Source of the DNA: Streptomyces sp. S.PNR 29
GTDB taxonomy: Bacteria; Actinomycetota; Actinomycetes; Streptomycetales; Streptomycetaceae
Direction of reading: 5' to 3'
Assembly (NCBI RefSeq): GCF_030386795.1
Contig: NZ_JANUQM010000009.1
Location: forward strand, 62,001-126,000
DNA length: 64,000 bases
Shown here: positions 57,735-64,000 of the stretch, one piece after another
Position numbering within the stretch: the stretch's first letter is position 1
Layout of the letters: each line of letters starts with the position of its first letter
Position numbers and translations under genes: made by a program
The notes under the pieces: generated by a model
What the model was told of the DNA's origin: nothing
What the model saw: the letters and a program-made list of their open reading frames with translations, nothing else
Database searches by the model: none

Positions 57735-58430
57735 GGCTCTTTGTGCCCCTTTTCTCCGGTCCGCGAGTGCCCAGCCCCGGGAGGCTGACACGCGCGGGCG
57801 GCGGGCAGGCGAACCCGAGGTGAACGCCGGGCCGACAGACCTCGACGGACCGCGCTCGCCGCTGTCCCGTCGTAGCCGGTCCCGGACCGAACCGGGGATG
57901 AGTATTTTTCCGGTCGTCTTCTTCCCGTCGGCACGGCTCACCGTGACGAGCACGGCTCACCGTGACGAGAGGTGCGGCTCCCGTACGGCGACGGGTTGCC
58001 GGTAGGTGGGCGCGGGGGCGTGTCAGGCATGGGCGGGGCCCCGGGCCCTCCGGAGCCGCGCGGCAGCCCGGCCGGCCCTCACCGGGCGTCGGTTCGCCCG
58101 CGCCGGCGGAGGGGTGCCGGGTCCTCGTCGAGCAAGGCCGTCCGGGTCGCGTACTCGCAGCGTGGGCGACCCGCCACGGGCGCGCTCGGGGCCGGACAGC
58201 CGGGCGGGCGGAGGACGCCGGCGGTGGCGGTGATCCGGGGGCTCCGGGAGCTCGGACCGGCACGCGAGGCCGTAGCCGGCGGGCAGCACGCGCGCGTGGG
58301 GGCTCCCGCGGCGTCCGGCGCCAGAAGGAGGTTGGCCGGTTTCGCACTCCCTGCGCAGGAGGCCGATGCGGGCCACGCGAGGGGGCGGCAGCGGTCCCGG
58401 GTGCCGTACGACCGCCAGGAGAGCCCTTCG
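57735..58430. other. Gene-free region, 696 bases
   Basis: No convincing gene in either direction; the open frames here are an effect of high GC and are Arg/Gly/Pro-rich. One AT patch (57896-57912, AGTATTTTTCCGG) may be a promoter element. An exact 19-bp tandem repeat, GCACGGCTCACCGTGACGA, occurs at 57931-57949 and 57950-57968. Unknown small RNAs cannot be excluded. Confidence 0.45.
57931..57968 (+). repeat. 19-bp exact tandem duplication
   Basis: GCACGGCTCACCGTGACGA occurs twice without a gap, followed by GAGG. Its half CTCACCGTGACGAG has partial dyad symmetry (CACCGTG). Function unknown. Confidence 0.7.
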
Positions 58431-59957
58431 TCAGGCGACCGGTTCGAGGAACCCCTGCTCCACCAGCAGCCGGATCTGCGCCGGCGTGCGGTCGCGCAGC
58501 AGCACCGGGTCCTCACCGACCAGTTGCGCGATGGCGTCGAGGATGCGGCCCGCGCTCATCGTGCCGTCGCAGACGCCCGCGAAGCCCGCACCGACGGTGT
58601 CGACCTTGGTGGCCCGGCGCATGCCGCGGTGCTGGCGCAGCACGACGTGCTCGGGATCTTCTGCCCCGGGCAGCCCGACCTGCTCCTGGACGACCTCGGC
58701 GGCCAGCTCGAAGTGCGTTGCGAGCAGCGCCGCGTCGTCGTGCGACCGCAGCCAGTCGAGGCGGTCGAAGTGCGCCCTCACCGTCTCGCCGAGCGGCTGC
58801 TCGACCGGGTGCGGCCACTCCTCCACCGTGACCGACGGCACGGCCGCCCCCGTCTTCCGCAGGGTGATCCAGCCGAAGCCCACGGCCTGGGTCTTGCGTG
58901 CCTCGAACTCGTCCAGCCACGCGTCGTACCGCGCCTGGTACTCGGCCGGATCCTCGCGATGGTCGCCCGCGTCGCGGAGCCACAGCTCGGCGTACTGCGT
59001 GACGTCCTGCACCTCGCGCTGCACGACCCAGGCGTCGCAGCCGCTCGGCACCCAGGAGCGCAGCCGGTCGGTCCAGTCCTCCCCCTCCACGTGCTGCCAG
59101 TTGGCGAGGAACTGCGCGAACCCGCCCTGGTTCAGCCGCTCTCCCGCCTGCTGAACGAGCGTGCGGCACAGATCGTCCCCGCCCATGCCGCCGTCGCGGT
59201 AGGTGAGCCGGGCGCCCGGCGAGATCACGAACGGCGGGTTGGACACGATCAGGTCGTAGGTCTCGTCACCCCTGACCGGCTCGAACAACGACCCCTCGCG
59301 CAGATCCGGGGCCTGGGCGCCGGACAGCGCGAGGGTGAGCGCGGTGATGTGCAGGGCGCGCGGGTTGACGTCGGTCGCCGTCACGCGCGTGGCGTGCTGG
59401 GCGGCGTGCAGCGCCTGGATCCCGGAGCCGGTGCCGAGGTCGAGCGCGGAGGAGACGGGCGTACGGACGGTGATGCCGGCGAGGGTGGTGGAGGCACCGC
59501 CGACGCCGAGGACCACGCCCTCGTCCCGGCGGCCGATCCCTCCGGCCCCGCCGACCGCGCACCCCAGGTCGGACACGATGAACCAGTCCTCGCCGCGGGG
59601 CCCGCCGTACGGCCGTACGTCCACGGTCGCGACGACGTCCCCGGAAGATGCGCCGGCACGCTCCAGCCACCCGCTGTCCAGGCAGGCGTCGACGGGCAGA
59701 ACCTCCGCCACGCGCGCGTGGGGCACGGGTTGCTGCAGCAGGAACAGCCGTACGAGCAGCTCCAGCGGCGTGTCCCCGCGGGTCGCCCGGAGCGCGGGCA
59801 CGATCTCGCTGCGCGCGAGCGCCGCGTACGCGGGGGCGCCCAGCAGCTCCAGCAGGCCGTCGGCGGTGAAGGAGGCCCCGAGCAGGGCGTCGCGCAGCCG
59901 GGCGGCGACGTCGGGGCGGTCGGAGGCGGGCAGGGGGGAGAGGCTGGCGTTACTCAC
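58431..59957 (-). CDS. Class I SAM-dependent methyltransferase (NPPF type)
   Basis: 508 residues. The N-terminal 170 are a helical domain specific to the actinobacterial family (LLGAPAYAALARSEIVPALR...PLELLVRLFLLQQPV). The Rossmann methyltransferase core follows: motif I SALDLGTGSGIQALHAAQHA near residue 170, acidic motif TATDVNPRALHI, and motif IV DLIVSNPPFVISPG, the NPPF/NPPY type that methylates amino groups of glutamine, adenine or guanine. The C-terminal 200 residues include a second domain of unknown use. The substrate may be a nucleic acid or a protein. ATG 59957 starts the family's N terminus. Confidence 0.9.
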   Translation of the reverse strand: MSNASLSPLPASDRPDVAARLRDALLGASFTADGLLELLGAPAYAALARSEIVPALRATRGDTPLELLVRLFLLQQPVPHARVAEVLPVDACLDSGWLERAGASSGDVVATVDVRPYGGPRGEDWFIVSDLGCAVGGAGGIGRRDEGVVLGVGGASTTLAGITVRTPVSSALDLGTGSGIQALHAAQHATRVTATDVNPRALHITALTLALSGAQAPDLREGSLFEPVRGDETYDLIVSNPPFVISPGARLTYRDGGMGGDDLCRTLVQQAGERLNQGGFAQFLANWQHVEGEDWTDRLRSWVPSGCDAWVVQREVQDVTQYAELWLRDAGDHREDPAEYQARYDAWLDEFEARKTQAVGFGWITLRKTGAAVPSVTVEEWPHPVEQPLGETVRAHFDRLDWLRSHDDAALLATHFELAAEVVQEQVGLPGAEDPEHVVLRQHRGMRRATKVDTVGAGFAGVCDGTMSAGRILDAIAQLVGEDPVLLRDRTPAQIRLLVEQGFLEPVA

Positions 59958-59999
59958 GCCCCCATTGTGGCCCGCCCCGAGGGCCCGGCGAGGCGGACG

Positions 60000-60572
60000 T
60001 CAGCTCGCCGTCGCCGGCGCCGAGCCGGTCGCCCTCTTGCAGCTGGACTGCTTGGCCATCGCCTGGCCGACCTCGCCCTCCTCCAGGGTCTTCAGGGCGT
60101 CGTTGCCGGTCTTGCTGAGCTTGTCCAGCTCGGTGGCGATGTCCTTGAGGCCGTCCGCGAACTTGCCCTGGTTCTTGGTGTCGAGCTCGTCGACCTGCTT
60201 CTTCAGGGAGGCGTACGCGGAGGAGATGGTGTTGAGTTCCTTCACCGCGTCCTGCTGCTTCTTCTGGCCGTTCTCGACGTCCGGCGCCCCGGCCTTCTGG
60301 ACGGCGGTGCCGATCGCCTTGTAGGCGTCGGACATGTCCTGGAAGGCCTGCGCGTCGGTCTTCTGGACCTCTTCCGGCGTGCTGTTGTCCGAGGTCTCCT
60401 TCTGGATCGAGGCGTTGGCGGCCTCGATCTTCTTGGCCTGCGGCTGAACGGCGTCGCAGACATCCTTGGCCCAGGAGTTCAGCTTGTCGCTGCTGTCGTC
60501 GCTGCTGCATCCCGACAGCGCCAGTACCAGTACCGCACCGCCGGACAGTGCGGCCGCGAGCTTCTTGTTCAC
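60000..60572 (-). CDS. Small secreted lipoprotein, helical
   Basis: A 190-residue protein with the signal NKKLAAALSGGAVLVLALSG and lipobox LSGC. The mature part is almost all helical and charged, with heptad-like patterns (AKKIEAANASIQKE, ASLKKQVDELDTKNQGK, LDKLSKTGNDALKTLEEG), and has cysteines at CDAVQP and SSCKRA that may bond. I do not recognise the family. GTG 60572 has GAAGGG eight to nine bases upstream; ATG 60590 is an alternative. It lies between hppA and the methyltransferase gene, all on the minus strand. Confidence 0.85.
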   Translation of the reverse strand: MNKKLAAALSGGAVLVLALSGCSSDDSSDKLNSWAKDVCDAVQPQAKKIEAANASIQKETSDNSTPEEVQKTDAQAFQDMSDAYKAIGTAVQKAGAPDVENGQKKQQDAVKELNTISSAYASLKKQVDELDTKNQGKFADGLKDIATELDKLSKTGNDALKTLEEGEVGQAMAKQSSCKRATGSAPATAS

Positions 60573-60795
60573 CGGTTTGGTCCCTTCCATGGCTCTCGGC
60601 CCCGGAACATACACGCCAGACGGGCGACAGCCGCATGCCGAACGTCCACTAGTACCCTATTCATCACTGTTTGCACCAAGCGAGAGAAGGCTCACGGCGA
60701 GGGCGCGAACAGGCACAGAACGGGCGGCCGACGCGTCAACACGCGCCGCCCGCCCGTGCCTTGAGCTGGGGCTTGTCAGACGAGCTCCGAGGGAG

Positions 60796-63201
60796 CTACG
60801 AAACCACCGCGGGATCGGCCGACTTGGACTCCCGCTCGGCGTTGTCTTCGTCACCCACGGCGATTCCACGCCGCTTCGAGACGTACACCGCTCCGACGAT
60901 CACGAGGAACGCCAGGACCGCGACCAGGATCCGTACGCCGATGCTCTTGTCCGCGCCGTAGGAGAACTTGATCACCGCGGGTGCGATCAGCAGCGACACC
61001 AGGTTCATGACCTTCAGCAGCGGGTTGATCGCGGGACCGGCGGTGTCCTTGAAGGGGTCGCCCACCGTGTCGCCGATGACCGTCGCCGCATGGGCCTCGC
61101 TGCCCTTGCCGCCGTGGTGGCCGTCCTCCACCAGCTTCTTCGCGTTGTCCCAGGCGCCACCGGAGTTGGCGAGAAACACCGCCATCAGCGTGCCCGCGCC
61201 GATCGCGCCCGCCAGGTACGCGCCGAGCGCGCCGACGCCGAGGGTGAAGCCTATGAAGATGGGCGCCATCACGGCGAGGAGACCGGGGGTGGCGAGTTCG
61301 CGCAGGGCGTCCTTGGTGCAGATGTCGACGACCTTGCCGTACTCCGGCTTCTCGCTGTAGTCCATGATCCCGGGCTTCTCACGGAACTGCCGCCGCACCT
61401 CGAACACCACGGAACCCGCCGAACGGGACACCGCGTTGATCGCCAGCCCCGAGAAGAGGAAGACGACCGCCGCGCCCGCGACGAGGCCGACGAGGTTGTT
61501 GGGCTGCGAGATGTCCATCATCAGGCTCAACGGGGCGCCCTGACCGCTGAGCTGCTCGCCCACGTCCCGCGCGCCGGTGGTGATCGCGTCGCGGTACGAC
61601 CCGAACAGCGCCGCCGCCGCGAGGACCGCGGTGGCGATGGCGATGCCCTTGGTGATGGCCTTGGTGGTGTTGCCGACCGCGTCCAGGTTGGTGAGCACCT
61701 GCGCGCCCGCGCCCTCGACGTCGCCGGACATCTCGGCGATGCCCTGCGCGTTGTCGGAGACCGGCCCGAACGTGTCCATCGCGACGATCACGCCGACCGT
61801 GGTGAGCAGGCCGGTGCCGGCCAGGGCCACCGCGAACAGCGCCAGCATGATCGACGTACCACCGAGCAGGAACGCCCCGTACACACCGAGGCCGATCAGC
61901 AGGGCGGTGTAGACGGCCGATTCGAGCCCGACCGAGATACCGGCGAGGACGACGGTGGCCGGGCCGGTGAGCGAGGTCTTGCCGATGTCCCTGACGGGGC
62001 GGCGGGTGGTCTCGGTGAAGTAGCCGGTCAGCTGCTGGATCAGGGCGGCGAGCACGATACCGATGGCCACCGCGACGAGGGCGAGGATCCGTGGGTCACC
62101 GCCCTTGCCCAGGATCGCCTCGTCGGTCACGCCGTCGAGGTCGGCGTACGACGACGGCAGGTAGGCGAAGACCGCGATCGCGACCAGCACGAGCGAGATC
62201 ACCGCGGAGATGAAGAAGCCCCGGTTGATCGCGGACATGCCACTGCGATCCGCTCTGCGCGGGGCGACCGCGAAGATGCCGATCATGGCCGTGACCACGC
62301 CGATCGCGGGCACGAGCAGCGGGAACGCCAGCCCCGCGTCGCCGAAGGCCGCGGTGCCGAGGATCAGCGCGGCGACGAGCGTCACGGCGTACGACTCGAA
62401 GAGGTCGGCCGCCATGCCCGCGCAGTCGCCGACGTTGTCGCCCACGTTGTCGGCGATGGTCGCGGCATTGCGCGGGTCGTCCTCCGGAATGCCCTGTTCG
62501 ACCTTGCCGACCAGGTCGGCGCCGACGTCGGCGGCCTTGGTGAAGATGCCGCCGCCGACCCTCATGAACATCGCGATCAGCGCCGCGCCGAGGCCGAAGC
62601 CCTCCAGCACCTTCGGCGCGTCGGCCGCGTACACCAGCACCACACAGGAGGCGCCCAGCAGGCCGAGCCCCACCGTGAACATGCCGACGACGCCGCCCGT
62701 GCGAAATGCGATCTTCATCGCTTTGTGCGAGACGGTGGTGAGATCCTTTTCCGGTTCACCCTGCGCCGGTGTCGCTTCCCGCGCCGCCGCGGCGACGCGC
62801 ACATTGCTGCGCACGGCGAGCCACATGCCGATATAGCCGGTGGCCGCCGAGAACGCCGCGCCGATCAAGAAGAACACCGATCGTCCGGCGCGCTGGTTCC
62901 AGTCGTCCGCGGGCAGCAGCATGAGCAGGAAGAAAACGATCACGGCGAATACGCCGAGCGTGCGCAGCTGCCGGGCGAGATAGGCGTTCGCGCCTTCCTG
63001 GACGGCTGCCGCGATCTTCTTCATGCTGTCGGTCCCCTCGCCCGCCGCGAGCACCTGGCGCACCAGGACGCCTGCGACCACGAGCGCCGCCAGTGCGACG
63101 GCCGCGATGACCGCGATCATGACGCGGTTGTCGTCGGTCAGCACTGCGGCTGCGAAGGTCGAGGGGTGGCCCAACTGATGAGGGGTAGAAAGCCCCGCCA
63201 T
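60796..63201 (-). CDS. hppA: Membrane proton-translocating pyrophosphatase (K+-independent)
   Basis: An 801-residue integral membrane H+-PPase with about 16 helices that pumps protons using pyrophosphate. Family motifs: GGGIFTKAADVGADLVGKVEQ, DDPRNAATIADNVGDNVGDC and, near the C terminus, GDTVGDPFKDTAGPAINPLLK. The segment GNTTKAITKG has lysine where K+-dependent enzymes have alanine, marking the K+-independent class. The ATG at 63201 has a strong AAGGAGGA. A TACAAT -10 (63249-63244, minus) lies 43 bases before the start. With soluble Ppa (13719) the cell has two pyrophosphatases. Confidence 0.97.
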   Translation of the reverse strand: MAGLSTPHQLGHPSTFAAAVLTDDNRVMIAVIAAVALAALVVAGVLVRQVLAAGEGTDSMKKIAAAVQEGANAYLARQLRTLGVFAVIVFFLLMLLPADDWNQRAGRSVFFLIGAAFSAATGYIGMWLAVRSNVRVAAAAREATPAQGEPEKDLTTVSHKAMKIAFRTGGVVGMFTVGLGLLGASCVVLVYAADAPKVLEGFGLGAALIAMFMRVGGGIFTKAADVGADLVGKVEQGIPEDDPRNAATIADNVGDNVGDCAGMAADLFESYAVTLVAALILGTAAFGDAGLAFPLLVPAIGVVTAMIGIFAVAPRRADRSGMSAINRGFFISAVISLVLVAIAVFAYLPSSYADLDGVTDEAILGKGGDPRILALVAVAIGIVLAALIQQLTGYFTETTRRPVRDIGKTSLTGPATVVLAGISVGLESAVYTALLIGLGVYGAFLLGGTSIMLALFAVALAGTGLLTTVGVIVAMDTFGPVSDNAQGIAEMSGDVEGAGAQVLTNLDAVGNTTKAITKGIAIATAVLAAAALFGSYRDAITTGARDVGEQLSGQGAPLSLMMDISQPNNLVGLVAGAAVVFLFSGLAINAVSRSAGSVVFEVRRQFREKPGIMDYSEKPEYGKVVDICTKDALRELATPGLLAVMAPIFIGFTLGVGALGAYLAGAIGAGTLMAVFLANSGGAWDNAKKLVEDGHHGGKGSEAHAATVIGDTVGDPFKDTAGPAINPLLKVMNLVSLLIAPAVIKFSYGADKSIGVRILVAVLAFLVIVGAVYVSKRRGIAVGDEDNAERESKSADPAVVS

Positions 63202-63473
63202 TCGTCCTCCTTGACGCTTGGGCTGAGCTCAAGATGTGGACGGATTGTAGGTACCGGAACCTGATCAAAACAGGGCGCGGTAAATGGAATTAGCCTTCAC
63301 ATGCTTCTCAGCAAATGATCGCCGGGGAGCGGCCGAAACGCAAAGCGGTAATGCCCCGAAAGCATTCACGCTTGATCCGCGGCAGCGCTTTCTTGATCGA
63401 CGCCTGATCGTGAATTAATTCACGAAAAGCACCGCACGGAACCACTGTATGCGCGGGTCTGGACTTCCGCACA
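63202..63473. other. hppA upstream region, 272 bases
   Basis: It holds the hppA promoter: TACAAT on the minus strand (63244-63249), then a leader of about 36 bases with a strong ribosome site. The rest (63270-63420) is unusually AT-rich for this genome, with an inverted repeat GTGAATTAATTCAC (63410-63423, perfect palindrome), possibly an operator or the end of the neighbouring transcript. No gene is seen. Confidence 0.5.
63410..63423. promoter_or_regulatory. 14-bp perfect palindrome GTGAATTAATTCAC
   Basis: A perfect dyad in an AT-rich patch between the anti-sigma gene's terminator and hppA. It could bind a regulator; none is known to me for this sequence. Its position upstream of hppA makes hppA the likely target. 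Confidence 0.4.
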
Positions 63474-63508
63474 TGACAAAGGGCCCTACGAGGTAGGGCC
63501 CTTTGTCA
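63474..63508 (-). terminator. Terminator of the anti-sigma (bldG-type) operon
   Basis: Perfect 16-bp stem TGACAAAGGGCCCTAC / GTAGGGCCCTTTGTCA around GAG (63474-63489, 63493-63508), 28 bases after the anti-sigma gene's stop on the minus strand. Confidence 0.9.
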
Positions 63509-63536
63509 CGGAAGTCGTCCGGTGAGGTCGCCGGGG

Positions 63537-63968
63537 TCAGGCCACGGGCACCGACGGAGTCGCGGTCGGCCAGGTCATACGGATCAGACCGCCGTGCTCC
63601 CCGGTCGAGACCTCCACGTCGTCGACGAGCCCGCTGATGACCGCCAGGCCCATCTCGTCCTCCTCGGCCTCCACGTCGTCGGCCGCCGCTCCTGGGTCCC
63701 CGCTCCCGGGGACGGCGTGCGGCGCCTCGTCGCCGACCTCGATGGAGAACTGTTTCTCCTCCTCGATCAGCGACACCTTCACCGGCGCCGTGACACCGCT
63801 GTTCTGATGCAGTCCCACGGCCCGTGTGCAGGCCTCGCCGACAGCGAGCCGGACCTCGTCGAGGACGGCCTCGTCCACTCCTGCCCTGCGTGCCACCGCG
63901 GCCGCCACCAGCCGGGCGGTCCTCACGTGCTCGGGCAGCGCGCTGAAGCGGAGTTCGACGGTGGCCAT
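63537..63968 (-). CDS. RsbW-like anti-sigma factor (bldG-neighbour type)
   Basis: A 143-residue HATPase_c_2 protein. The N-box is VRLAVGEACTRAVGLHQ and the G-box region EMGLAVISGLVDDVEVSTG. The start MATVELRFSALPEHVRTARL has the typical first strand. Between N and G boxes an acidic linker (PGAAADDVEAEEDE) is unusually long. In S. coelicolor, as I recall, the gene of this type follows bldG (anti-anti-sigma) and both affect differentiation and stress response; bldG would lie just past the right edge here. The strong GAGGGGG lies just before the ATG. A perfect hairpin ends the transcript. Confidence 0.88.
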   Translation of the reverse strand: MATVELRFSALPEHVRTARLVAAAVARRAGVDEAVLDEVRLAVGEACTRAVGLHQNSGVTAPVKVSLIEEEKQFSIEVGDEAPHAVPGSGDPGAAADDVEAEEDEMGLAVISGLVDDVEVSTGEHGGLIRMTWPTATPSVPVA

Positions 63969-64000
63969 GCATCCCCCTCGGAGCTACGGGCGTGCTGTCG

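Noticed and set aside
57962..58831. A plus-strand protein of 289 residues downstream of the small membrane gene
   Set aside because: Composition is only Arg/Gly/Pro/Ala, without motifs; half of it overlaps the methyltransferase gene on the other strand.

Overview
This is a window of Streptomyces chromosome. The DNA is very GC-rich with strong GC at third codon positions, many GTG starts, and long antisense open frames over almost every gene. Families that are hallmarks of the genus are present: tipA, an XRE-DUF5753/HATPase/DUF397 trio, a SARP-NB-ARC-TPR regulator, a 1059-aa thymidylate kinase fusion, and an anti-sigma gene of the type found beside bldG. From memory, the gene order follows the S. 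coelicolor core region from about SCO3396 to SCO3435 and then from about SCO3540 to SCO3548. The block in between (sugar ABC transport and GH31) looks like the more variable insert.

Layout. 1-2.6 kb: a truncated esterase gene diverging from an MprF/LysX-like membrane lysyltransferase, with a sigma-E-like promoter between them. 2.7-6.5 kb: folate synthesis (folP, an NTF2-like gene, folB, folK, a DUF3180 membrane protein, and convergent folE). 6.7-13.6 kb, minus strand: dacB, a zincin metalloprotease, tilS, hpt and ftsH, with folE beyond a strong hairpin; ppa diverges from dacB. 14.3-22.5 kb: a ThrE-type exporter, a DedA protein with a Q/Y/N-rich repeat tail, a YbjQ protein, tipA with its own MerR-type promoter, gadB, a PadR regulator, a DinB/DUF664 protein and an aldehyde dehydrogenase. 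22.6-24.7 kb: the XRE/HATPase/DUF397 trio. 24.9-27.5 kb: a zinc-starvation locus in which cysteine-free S18, L31, L33, L28 and S14 paralogues and a CobW-like protein flank one Zur box. 27.5-33.1 kb: two lipoproteins, a DUF2786 protein, a LysE exporter, an HTH-ClpN protein behind a triple palindrome, and a DNA polymerase I-like gene. 33.1-37.6 kb: a SARP-type regulator and a glycosyltransferase.

37.8-47.5 kb is the accessory-looking part: a PAS/GAF/SpoIIE/HATPase phosphatase, a LacI-type ligand-binding protein whose DNA-binding domain is replaced by a repetitive Gly/Ala tract, a Tat lipoprotein solute-binding protein, two permeases and a GH31 glycosidase. These last genes fit uptake and hydrolysis of an alpha-linked oligosaccharide. 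After tRNA-Thr(CGT) the rest is core again, mostly on the minus strand: a secreted tripeptidyl-aminopeptidase-type lipoprotein, holB, the tmk fusion, topA, a methyltransferase, a lipoprotein, the H+-pyrophosphatase hppA, and the anti-sigma gene.

The most unusual items are the HTH-ClpN regulator with three GTCAAC-N5-GTTGAC palindromes built into its promoter, the LacI-type protein without a helix-turn-helix but with a G-run tract and a 111-bp internal duplication, and a TipA protein with Gly at position 214, where the known TipA has its drug-capturing cysteine. No tools were run; family names come from reading motifs and from memory of the families.
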